The notes beneath the pieces are model-generated. The model was given only the letters and a program-made list of their open reading frames with translations, had not been told where the DNA came from and did not search any database. Position numbers and translations under genes: made by a program. From the IMG/VR virus record IMGVR_UViG_3300034064_000098, positions 1 through 33,207 of that record: a DNA stretch of 33,207 nucleotides; one strand, written 5' to 3'. Positions 13,129-20,548 of the stretch are shown piece by piece. How positions within the stretch are numbered: the first letter of the stretch is position 1; each line of letters opens with the position of its first letter. Source of the stretch: a virus.

Positions 13129-15230
13129 TGATTAGCACAGAAATATATATTGAAGATTATAAGTTAGATTTGTTGCAAGATATAAGTACAGAGTTTAGTT
13201 ATAGCATTGATGACATAGTAGATTTTGGATCTAAGAATACTTCTTTTTCTAAGACAATTAATATATCTGGTACTGCTATTAACAATAAAATCTTTGGCTT
13301 TGTATTTGACTTAGGTAATGCTAATCTTACGGACGATGAGCTACCAAATGTTAACTACAATTTCAATGCAAGTAAGTCAGCGCAATGTAGAATATTTATT
13401 GATAAGATACAAGTCTTTAAGGGTACATTAAGAATATTAGAGATAGTAATAGATAATAAGACAATAGAATATCAATGTAGTGTGTTCGGTGAATTAGGTG
13501 GGTTTATAACTGCATTAGGAAATAAAAGATTGTCAGGTAATGAGATACCTGCCGATGACTTAGACTTTAGTTTTTACGACCATACATATACTTACGAAAA
13601 TATTACTTCTTCTTGGGAGGTATCGGGTTCAAGAGGCACAGCTAATAGTAGTGCTTATGGCTCTGGATATTATTACCCATTGATTGATTACGGAAATGTA
13701 AGTACAGATAAATTAGATTATAATGTAATGACATTTAGACCTTCTCTATTTGTTAAAGAATACCTAGAAAAGATAATTGAAGATAGTGGATATACTTATG
13801 ACTTTGATTTATTAGATACAGACCCTTTCAAAAGGCTTATAATACCGCACAATCAAAAGATACTTTCAACAATAAGCAATACTCAATTAGTAGCTACTCC
13901 AACTGTTGCAACTTACACAGGCACAGGTATAACTATCCCTTTAGGATTTACTAACACTTCTTTAGGTAGCTTTACTTATGCAGGAACGACATATATTTAT
14001 ACAGGAGCATCTAAGGTAATTAACTTAGATTTTAAATTAGTAGGACTTTATACCGCAGGTGGAATAGCTACTCTTAATGTTAAAAAAGCAGGAGTAACTA
14101 TTGGAAGCTATTATATAGGCGCACCATTTGCAGGTCATTACTTTACTGCTAATATTAATTTAGTAGGAATAACATTTAACACAAGCGATAGTTTAACATT
14201 CTCTTTAGATTGGACTAGCACTTCAACAGGTTATAATTTAGTTGTTCAATCAGGAGGCTCATTAAATTTAAGTACAACAAGCAGTGATATAGTTCCAATT
14301 AACTATAATGAAGCAATAAAAATAAATAGTACAATTCCTAAAGGAATATTTCAAAGAGATTTCTTTTTAAGTATATGCAAGATGTACAACCTATATGTTT
14401 ATGATGACATATACACAGATAAAAAGATTTATATAAAACCTTATATAGACTTTTATCCAACTACAAGTGCGAATGCTTTAGATTGGTCTAATAAGATAGA
14501 CAGGTCTAAGCCATTGAGTATAAAGCCAATGAGTGAACTAAATGCAAGATACTACCAATTTAAATACAAAGATGACACGGATAGTTACAATGAGAATTAT
14601 AAAAAGAAATATAATGAGAACTATGGCGATAGGCTATACGATACTGATTATGATTTTAGTAAAAATACGGACACACTTGAAATAATATTTGCATCAAGCC
14701 CACTAATTCAAGCAACAGGTAGGGATAAACGAGTTACTCAAATATTAAAAATATCTGATAACAATACTAAAGAACAATCGGTAGATAGTGTTATTAGAAT
14801 TATGCAAGTACAAAAGTTAAGTGGTGTAGCAACTTGGAATATAAAAAACCAAGCAGGTTTATCTAACTTAGTAACTTTAAATAGCTATGGTTATGCAGGT
14901 CATTTACATTTTAACGATTCTGGAATACCTGATAATGATATTAATTTTGGTGCGCCTAAAGAGGTTTATATAACTACCACTTCATACCCAACAACAAATT
15001 TATTTAACGCATATTATAGTAATTATTTAGCAGAGATAACAAGCAAGGATAGTAAGCTATTAACTTGTAGTGCTTTATTAAATACAGTAGATATCAATAA
15101 TGTAGATTTCTCTAAATACATTTGGATAGATGGAGTTCTATTTAGGCTAAATAAGATTGAAGGATTTAATCCTATGGAATACAATACAACGAAAATAAGT
15201 TTATTAAAAGTAATTGAAACAATATACTAA
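13128..15230 (+). CDS. Large tail tip/baseplate protein
   Basis: A 700-residue protein. The first 140 residues (SYSIDDIVDFGSKNTSFSKT; then INNKIFGFVFDLGNAN) show a pattern that I know from Bacteroidota phage tail proteins near the tape measure, perhaps a baseplate hub-like fold. The centre (about 250-390) is a Thr/Gly/Ser-rich beta region resembling a carbohydrate-binding or Ig-like insert. The C-terminal third (about 430-700) is mixed. It probably forms part of the tail tip that contacts the receptor. It is linked by TAATG to both the protein before and the tape measure after. No hydrolase motif seen. Confidence 0.65.
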   Translation: MISTEIYIEDYKLDLLQDISTEFSYSIDDIVDFGSKNTSFSKTINISGTAINNKIFGFVFDLGNANLTDDELPNVNYNFNASKSAQCRIFIDKIQVFKGTLRILEIVIDNKTIEYQCSVFGELGGFITALGNKRLSGNEIPADDLDFSFYDHTYTYENITSSWEVSGSRGTANSSAYGSGYYYPLIDYGNVSTDKLDYNVMTFRPSLFVKEYLEKIIEDSGYTYDFDLLDTDPFKRLIIPHNQKILSTISNTQLVATPTVATYTGTGITIPLGFTNTSLGSFTYAGTTYIYTGASKVINLDFKLVGLYTAGGIATLNVKKAGVTIGSYYIGAPFAGHYFTANINLVGITFNTSDSLTFSLDWTSTSTGYNLVVQSGGSLNLSTTSSDIVPINYNEAIKINSTIPKGIFQRDFFLSICKMYNLYVYDDIYTDKKIYIKPYIDFYPTTSANALDWSNKIDRSKPLSIKPMSELNARYYQFKYKDDTDSYNENYKKKYNENYGDRLYDTDYDFSKNTDTLEIIFASSPLIQATGRDKRVTQILKISDNNTKEQSVDSVIRIMQVQKLSGVATWNIKNQAGLSNLVTLNSYGYAGHLHFNDSGIPDNDINFGAPKEVYITTTSYPTTNLFNAYYSNYLAEITSKDSKLLTCSALLNTVDINNVDFSKYIWIDGVLFRLNKIEGFNPMEYNTTKISLLKVIETIY

Positions 15231-17146
15231 TGGCAACAGAAAATTTGAATTTAAACGTCAATGTAAACACCAATGGTGTTGACAATTCTATAGGTTCACT
15301 TAAAAAGCAACTTCGTGAAGCAAATGCAGATGTAGTAAGATTATCAGATAAGTTTGGCGCAACGTCAATACAAGCAGCTAATGCAGCAAAAAAAGCAGCA
15401 GAGCTTAAAGATAGGATAGGAGATGCTAAAGCATTAACAGATTCCTTTAATCCAGATGCAAAGTTTAAAGCACTTACTTCTTCATTATCAGGAGTAGCAG
15501 GTGGATTTGGTGCAGTACAGGGTGCTATGGCTTTATTTGGTGCAGAAAGTGATGATGTTCAAAAAACATTATTAAAAGTTCAATCTGCAATGGCTATATC
15601 GCAAGGTTTACAATCACTTGGTGAAAGTATAGATAGTTTTAAAAACTTAGGTGCAGTAATAAAAAGTACAACAATATTTCAAGAGGCATATAATTTTGTA
15701 ATAGGAAAAAAAGTTGTAGTTACTCAAGCAGATATTGCTGTAACACAAGCGCAAACTGCATCAGTAGTTGAGCAAGGAATTGCAATCGTTGGAACTACTG
15801 CTATTGTTCAAGGAGCAACTGGAGCAATAGGAAATAAAGTTGTAGTTGCTGGAACAGATATTATTGCAATAGAAGGTCAAACAGCTGCAACAGTTCAACA
15901 CGGAGTTGCAGTAGTAGCAACAACAACTGCTGTAACAGGTGCAACTACAGCAATGAAATTGTTTAGAATAGCTTTAATTGCAACAGGTATTGGATTATTG
16001 ATTGTAGCAATAGGATTTGCTGTTGAGGCATTTTCTAAATATATAGGAGCAGCAGAAAAGGCTGCTGAAGCACAAAAAAAATTAAATAAACAAGTTGAGG
16101 ATGGCGCAAAAGTTCAATTAGAAGCTGAACTTGCATTTTTAGATAGAGAACAAAAATTAGCGGTAGCTAGAGCAAAAGCAAAAGGTAATAGCGAAGCGGA
16201 GATATATAAAATAGAACAAACATATAGGCAATTAAAAATAGATTCTCAACAAAGATATCATAATGAAATTGCTAGCATTGATGCAAAAGCTGCTACTGCT
16301 ACTCAAAATACAATAAAAAATATTGTTAACGAAGCAGAAATAGCAAGATTAGCAGAACAAGAAAGATTAAGAAAGATAGCCGAACAAAAAGAAAAAGATG
16401 ATAAAAAGAAAGCTGATGAATTAATTGCATTTAATCTAAGAGCAAAGTTACAAGTACAAGGGGATGATTTAGCATTATTAGAAGATGGTAAGAAATTACA
16501 AGCGGAGGCAGATAAAGCTGATGCTGAAGCAGCAAAAGCTGCAGAAGAAGATAGAATAAAAGGTTTGCAATATAGAACCGCACAAGTTCTACAAATTAAT
16601 AAGACTGCACAAGATGAAGATAAGAAAAATAAAGATGCGCTTTTAAATGCAGAATTACAATTTCAAAATGCAAAATTTGATATTGCAAATCAAGGTTTAA
16701 ACTTAATACAACAATTAGCGGGTCAAGGTACTGCGGTAGCTAAAGCTGCAGCGTTATCACAAATTATTATTGATACAGGTAGAGGTTTTGCAAGTGGTTT
16801 AACTATTGCACAAGAAGGTGCAAAGGCAACTGGTCCGGCTGCTCCATTTGCATTCCCAATATTTTATGCAACACAAATCGCTGCCGTATTAGGTGCGGTA
16901 GGAAAAGCTAAAAGTATTTTAAGTCAAGTGCCAGGTGGTGGTGGAATGGGTTCAATTAGTGCGCCATCAATGATTAATCAAGCACCAATAACTCCACAAC
17001 AACCACAAGCTGCAACAACAAACCTAAGTCAACAATCTATTAATGATATAGGCAATCAAGCAGTAAGAGCTTATGTGATTGAAAGTGATGTTACAAGCAA
17101 CCAACAAAGAATAACCGCAATAAGACAAAGAGCAAGATTTAGTTAA
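15230..17146 (+). CDS. Tape measure protein
   Basis: A 638-residue protein with the usual tape-measure make-up: Asn/Ala-rich helical start (LNLNVNVNTNGVDN, then coiled segments to about 70), a hydrophobic membrane-like segment (LFRIALIATGIGLLIVAIGF, about 244-263), a long charged coiled coil (about 272-460) and an Ala/Gln-rich end. Tape measure length sets tail length; by the usual 0.15 nm per residue this predicts a tail near 95 nm. Residues 158-199 and 200-241 are a tandem duplication of 42 residues. In this genome it comes after the tail-tip genes and before the prohead protease, which is not the common order. Confidence 0.85.
   Translation: MATENLNLNVNVNTNGVDNSIGSLKKQLREANADVVRLSDKFGATSIQAANAAKKAAELKDRIGDAKALTDSFNPDAKFKALTSSLSGVAGGFGAVQGAMALFGAESDDVQKTLLKVQSAMAISQGLQSLGESIDSFKNLGAVIKSTTIFQEAYNFVIGKKVVVTQADIAVTQAQTASVVEQGIAIVGTTAIVQGATGAIGNKVVVAGTDIIAIEGQTAATVQHGVAVVATTTAVTGATTAMKLFRIALIATGIGLLIVAIGFAVEAFSKYIGAAEKAAEAQKKLNKQVEDGAKVQLEAELAFLDREQKLAVARAKAKGNSEAEIYKIEQTYRQLKIDSQQRYHNEIASIDAKAATATQNTIKNIVNEAEIARLAEQERLRKIAEQKEKDDKKKADELIAFNLRAKLQVQGDDLALLEDGKKLQAEADKADAEAAKAAEEDRIKGLQYRTAQVLQINKTAQDEDKKNKDALLNAELQFQNAKFDIANQGLNLIQQLAGQGTAVAKAAALSQIIIDTGRGFASGLTIAQEGAKATGPAAPFAFPIFYATQIAAVLGAVGKAKSILSQVPGGGGMGSISAPSMINQAPITPQQPQAATTNLSQQSINDIGNQAVRAYVIESDVTSNQQRITAIRQRARFS
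15701..15952 (+). repeat. 126-bp tandem duplication inside tape measure gene
   Basis: Two adjacent 126-bp units (15701-15826, 15827-15952) encode related 42-residue segments: both begin IG(K/N)KVVV, then D-I-A-I-or-V, QTA-V, (E/Q)-(Q/H)-G-(I/V)-A-(I/V)-V, T-A-V and GATGA/GATTA. The DNA copies have diverged, so the duplication is old, and its unit length is a multiple of three. Confidence 0.8.
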
Positions 17147-17166
17147 TATTTAAAAAATTACTATTT

Positions 17167-17760
17167 ATGAGTATGGAATTACCTTTATATATGTTAGACA
17201 TATCGGATGACCTTAACGACGATGCAGAGGTTCAATATGTCGCTTTGGTAGATAGACCTGCCATTCAAAAGAATTGGAATGCGTTTAAAAATCAGCAGAA
17301 GTTTGAAATCATTAGCGAAGATAAGCATATTATTAGCGGTTGTGCTATGTTGGCTGACACTCCTATTTTTAGAAGTGATGTTAGCTTTGGTGATTATTAT
17401 GTTGCTTTCTCTAAAGATACTATTGTCAAGATTGCTCAAAAGTATTTTAAGAAGGGCTATCAAAATAATGTAAACTTAATGCACGACCCTAATCAAATTG
17501 AATCAGGTGTTACTATGTTTGAAAGTTTTATTAGTGATAAGTCAAGAGGCATAGCACCAATGAAAGGATTTGAAGATGCGCCAGAGGGAAGTTGGTTTGT
17601 TTCTATGTTAGTAGAAAATGAAGCAGTATGGGCTAAAGTTAAAGATGGTACTATTAAAGGATTCTCTATTGAAGGGATATTTAATTATACTCCAAAGCAA
17701 TCTAAAGATGAAGTAAAGATGCAACAGATTAAAGACATCTTAAGTTCTATTAAGGCTTAA
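17167..17760 (+). CDS. XkdF-like prohead serine protease
   Basis: A 197-residue protein of the XkdF-type phage serine protease group. YVALVDRPAIQKNWNAF (24-40) is the typical start. The likely catalytic His is His106 in NLMHD, and the nucleophile Ser167 in KGFSIEGIF, the pattern shared with other prohead proteases. It would cleave scaffold and capsid proteins during head maturation. The order protease, scaffold, major capsid is the classic head module. Initiation could also be at the ATG two codons later (17173). The length is normal for the single-domain form. Confidence 0.85.
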   Translation: MSMELPLYMLDISDDLNDDAEVQYVALVDRPAIQKNWNAFKNQQKFEIISEDKHIISGCAMLADTPIFRSDVSFGDYYVAFSKDTIVKIAQKYFKKGYQNNVNLMHDPNQIESGVTMFESFISDKSRGIAPMKGFEDAPEGSWFVSMLVENEAVWAKVKDGTIKGFSIEGIFNYTPKQSKDEVKMQQIKDILSSIKA

Positions 17761-17803
17761 GTGATAAACAATATTATTTATTAACATTTAAAGAAAAATA
17801 AAG

Positions 17804-18409
17804 ATGACCACAAAAGAGGCGATACAACAAATTAGAGCATTGTTTGAAGATGTTCCACAAGTAGAACCAAAAGAAGCACCAGTTGCTCCTATGGTTGAAC
17901 CTATTGCACCTGAAGTTACAAAGGTAGAAATGGCTGAATACTCTTTGGCAGATGGTACAAAGGTTATGATTTCTGCATTAGAAATAGGTGGCAAAGTAGA
18001 GTTAGCCGATGGCACTCCTGCTCCACAAGGCGAACATCAATTAATGGATGGTACTTCTATCCAAGTTGATGAGTTAGGTATTATCATTGAAATAGCATCT
18101 CCTAAAGAAGATGTTATAGAAGAAGAACCTATCGCACCTGCTGCTCCTGTTGCACCTGCACAAGACACAACTGCTATGGCAGAAATGTTTGCAGCACAAA
18201 AAGAAGAATTAGAAAAAAAGATTGTTGAATTAGAGAACAAAGTAAAGCAAGGTTTTGCACAAGTAGCTGAATTAGTAGAGGCACTTTCAAATACCCCAAT
18301 GTCTGAGCCTACTCAAAAATCAGCAAACGCATTTCAATCTTATGTATCTACAAATGATATTAAGTATGAAAGATTAGAGAAATATAGAAACGCAATTTTA
18401 AACAAATAA
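17804..18409 (+). CDS. Probable capsid scaffold protein
   Basis: A 201-residue acidic, Ala/Pro/Glu-rich protein between protease and major capsid, the usual place of the scaffold. Residues about 20-45 and 105-125 are Pro/Ala/Glu-rich and probably disordered (EEEPIAPAAPVAPAQ). Residues about 47-98 hold DGT-containing beta segments (SLADGTKVM; LADGTPAPQGEHQLMDGT), and residues about 130-165 form a coiled coil (KKIVELENKVKQGFAQV). Such proteins guide capsid assembly and are removed by the protease. The pairing with an XkdF-like protease supports this; no direct sequence signature proves it. Confidence 0.7.
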   Translation: MTTKEAIQQIRALFEDVPQVEPKEAPVAPMVEPIAPEVTKVEMAEYSLADGTKVMISALEIGGKVELADGTPAPQGEHQLMDGTSIQVDELGIIIEIASPKEDVIEEEPIAPAAPVAPAQDTTAMAEMFAAQKEELEKKIVELENKVKQGFAQVAELVEALSNTPMSEPTQKSANAFQSYVSTNDIKYERLEKYRNAILNK

Positions 18410-18420
18410 AATAATAAAAA

Positions 18421-19371
18421 ATGTCATTTACAGTCAGTTCATTAACAAACTACACTAAAGAGAACGAAGCACAATTAGTATCTTCTTCTGTTTTAGGTGC
18501 AAAAACTGCTGCCCTTATTAAGAGTGCAGGTAACGTTATGGTTGGAGTTAAATCCGCAGAGACCATTAACATTATGGATACAGATGCTTTCTTCCAAGCA
18601 GGTGGAACTTGCGGTTGGAACGCATCGGGTACAACTACTTTTACTCAAAGAACAGTAACAGTTGGTAAGATTAAAGTACAAGAGGCTTTATGTCCTAAAG
18701 CATTAGAAGCAAAGTATTTACAAAAGGCATTACCAACAGGTAGCCAATACGATTCTATTCCTTTTGAGCAAGATTATAGCGAAAGAAAAGCTAAGACTAT
18801 TGCATCTCAATTAGAGACTGCAATTTGGAATGGCGATACTGCTTCAGCTAATGGTAACTTAAACAAGTTTGATGGCTTTGTTAAGTTAATCGGTGCTGCG
18901 GCAGGTGTTGTAGATGCAAACGTATCTGGATTTATTTCAGGTGCTCCTTTGACATCTATCACTGCTGGTAACGTTGTTAGCTTATTTGATGGTGTTTACA
19001 AAGCAATCCCTGCTAAAGTAGTAGCTGCTGACGATATGGTTATCGTTTGTGGTCAAGATACTTTTAGAACTTACACTATTGCATTGAAGAACGCTAATAT
19101 GTTCCAATATTCAATAGATGTTAAAGCTGATAGCGAGTTTATATTACCAGGCACAAACATTAAAGTTGTAGCTTTACAAGGTTTAAACGGAACTAATGAT
19201 GTTTATGCAATGCGTTTAAGCAACTTGTTCTTAGGTACAGATTTATTGAACGAAGAAGAAAAATTTGAAATCTTTTTTGCTAAAGAAGCAGATGAGGTTC
19301 GTTTTGCAGCAGAGTTCAAAATGGGTGTGAACGTAGCTTTCCCTGATGAAATCGTAAAAGTAGCAATTTAA
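18421..19371 (+). CDS. Major capsid protein
   Basis: A 316-residue protein directly after the scaffold and followed by a strong terminator, as expected for the most abundant head protein. It opens MSFTVSSLTNYTKENE and has an HK97-like composition: an extended N-terminal arm, the SQLETAIWNGDTASANGNL segment (about 130-148) leading to FDGFVKLIG, a pattern typical of Bacteroidota phage capsids, then a helix- and beta-rich A domain (about 175-316). No protease or enzyme motifs. The HK97 fold is inferred from position and these patterns. Confidence 0.85.
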   Translation: MSFTVSSLTNYTKENEAQLVSSSVLGAKTAALIKSAGNVMVGVKSAETINIMDTDAFFQAGGTCGWNASGTTTFTQRTVTVGKIKVQEALCPKALEAKYLQKALPTGSQYDSIPFEQDYSERKAKTIASQLETAIWNGDTASANGNLNKFDGFVKLIGAAAGVVDANVSGFISGAPLTSITAGNVVSLFDGVYKAIPAKVVAADDMVIVCGQDTFRTYTIALKNANMFQYSIDVKADSEFILPGTNIKVVALQGLNGTNDVYAMRLSNLFLGTDLLNEEEKFEIFFAKEADEVRFAAEFKMGVNVAFPDEIVKVAI

Positions 19372-19377
19372 TTATAA

Positions 19378-19406
19378 GGGGAGTTGAAATATACTCCCCA
19401 TTTTTT
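19378..19406 (+). terminator. Intrinsic terminator after major capsid gene
   Basis: GGGGAGT (19378-19384) and ACTCCCC (19393-19399) form a perfect 7-bp stem with an 8-base loop, followed by ATTTTTT. It lies seven bases after the capsid stop and would raise capsid RNA over the genes after it, with some read-through into the tail tube gene. Confidence 0.9.
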
Positions 19407-19427
19407 AATAAAATAAAATAAACAAAA

Positions 19428-19946
19428 ATGGCGTGTGCATTAACACAGGGATATACCCTAGATTGTCGTGATTCTTTAGGTGGAATTACAGAGGTTTATT
19501 TTATTGCAAGTTCAGATATTACTTCAAGTACTGAAGTTAGTGGTGTAATTACCGCTTTAGTAAAAGCAGCAGGCAAGAAGTTTTACAAATATGAGTTAAC
19601 AAAAGGAACATCAATGTTTACTGAAAACGTAGCATCAAATGTTCAAAATGGTACTTTGTATTTTACTCCTGAATTGACAATAATTTTAAATAAATTACAA
19701 GCTAATACAAGAAATGAAATCTTATTATTAGCACAAAATAGACTTACTGCCGTTGCTAAAGACAACAATGGTAAGTTCTTTATGCTTGGTAAAACAAGGT
19801 CTTTAGACTTAACAGCAGGTAGTGCTGCAACAGGTACTGCTGAAGGAGATAGAAGCGGATATACTTTAACCTTTGCTGGAGCAGAACCTGCTTTAGCACC
19901 AGAGGTTAATAGTACAGTAGCTGCTGCCCTAACAACTGCAGGATAG
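19428..19946 (+). CDS. Major tail tube protein
   Basis: A 172-residue beta-rich protein beginning MACALTQGYTLDCRDSLGGI, a start that I recognise from putative tail tube proteins of Bacteroidota siphophages. The middle (TLYFTPELTIILNKLQANTR) and the Gly/Ser-rich end fit a tail-tube beta-barrel, though no strict signature can be shown. It is placed between two terminators, after the capsid gene, which again suggests high-level expression. The N-terminal Cys pair (Cys3, Cys13) is of unknown meaning. Confidence 0.75.
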   Translation: MACALTQGYTLDCRDSLGGITEVYFIASSDITSSTEVSGVITALVKAAGKKFYKYELTKGTSMFTENVASNVQNGTLYFTPELTIILNKLQANTRNEILLLAQNRLTAVAKDNNGKFFMLGKTRSLDLTAGSAATGTAEGDRSGYTLTFAGAEPALAPEVNSTVAAALTTAG

Positions 19947-19973
19947 AAGTTTGTAGTTTTTCATAGTTTAGTT

Positions 19974-20004
19974 CCCCTGCCTAGTTCTCTAGGTGGGGGT
20001 TTTT
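19974..20004 (+). terminator. Intrinsic terminator after tail tube gene
   Basis: CCCC (19974-19977) with GGGG (19995-19998), and CCTAG (19980-19984) with CTAGG (19989-19993), form a two-part stem with a TTCT loop, followed by GTTTTTA. Strong by appearance. The regulatory element copy 3 begins five bases later. Confidence 0.9.
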
Positions 20005-20008
20005 ATTT

Positions 20009-20049
20009 TATCAATCATAAGTGAGCTGATTATCAATCATTATCGGCTT
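20009..20049 (-). repeat. 42-bp control element, copy 3 (inverted)
   Basis: On the + strand: TATCAATCA at 20009-20017 and again at 20031-20039, 22 bp apart, with GAGCTG (20023-20028) and CGGCT (20044-20048), starts 21 bp apart. This is the reverse complement of the arrangement at 9551 and 30712, with a few changes in the inverted repeat. It lies directly behind a terminator in a 227-base gene-free stretch. No clear Bacteroidota promoter is seen after it. Confidence 0.7.
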
Positions 20050-20100
20050 TAATGACACATTATCGTATGAATAAGTGTATCAATGTTACACAATTTGTTA

Positions 20101-20137
20101 TGTTCACGTTTTCGTGAAAAAGTTAAAAATGTGAACA
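20101..20137 (+). promoter_or_regulatory. Operator-like inverted repeats before head-connector genes
   Basis: TTCACG (20103-20108) and CGTGAA (20113-20118) form a 6-bp hairpin with a TTTT loop. TGTTCAC (20101-20107) is also the reverse complement of GTGAACA (20131-20137). So three TTCAC half sites lie in 37 bases. This could be an operator or an RNA hairpin in the leader of the unit starting at 20174. Confidence 0.45.
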
Positions 20138-20173
20138 ATTGCAAACATTCATCATTTTACTATTTATTGGTAG

Positions 20174-20548
20174 ATGATACATTTAACAAAAACAGAAACT
20201 AATACTATTGTGTTAACATTAACTGAAAAGCAGTTATTAACAAGCCCTAACTATTTGTTTGTCTTTACTAATAGAAGTACAAATTTAGAGGTTAAGTTTG
20301 TTAAGTTATTTGCTAGTGATACAAGTTTGTACAAGGATAGGTACAATGAATTTAGCATTGTAACAAACACACACTTTGCAAGCCAATTAGAAGGGCAATA
20401 CACATACGAAATATATGAGCAGGCAAGTACCTCAAACACAAATCCTAGTGGCTTAAACAAGCTAGAAACAGGTATTATGTGGCTTTCAGGAACTACGCTA
20501 ACATATAACCAATTTACAACAACAGACACTTATACAATTAGACAATGA
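20174..20548 (+). CDS. Hypothetical structural-module protein
   Basis: A 124-residue beta-rich protein with regular Thr, Tyr and Asn (TNTIVLTLTEKQLLTSPNYL near the start; GQYTYEIYEQAS about 76-87; LETGIMWLSGTTLTY about 99-113). I recall proteins of this build upstream of portal or head genes in Bacteroidota phages, possibly a small virion decoration or fibre-associated protein, but there is no proof. It is the first gene after the regulatory gap and overlaps the portal gene by four bases (ATGA). Confidence 0.5.
   Translation: MIHLTKTETNTIVLTLTEKQLLTSPNYLFVFTNRSTNLEVKFVKLFASDTSLYKDRYNEFSIVTNTHFASQLEGQYTYEIYEQASTSNTNPSGLNKLETGIMWLSGTTLTYNQFTTTDTYTIRQ

Noticed and set aside
13680-13697. Further TGATTGAT-like site inside the tail gene
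   Set aside because: Single site within coding DNA, without the partner 22 bp away or the inverted repeat.
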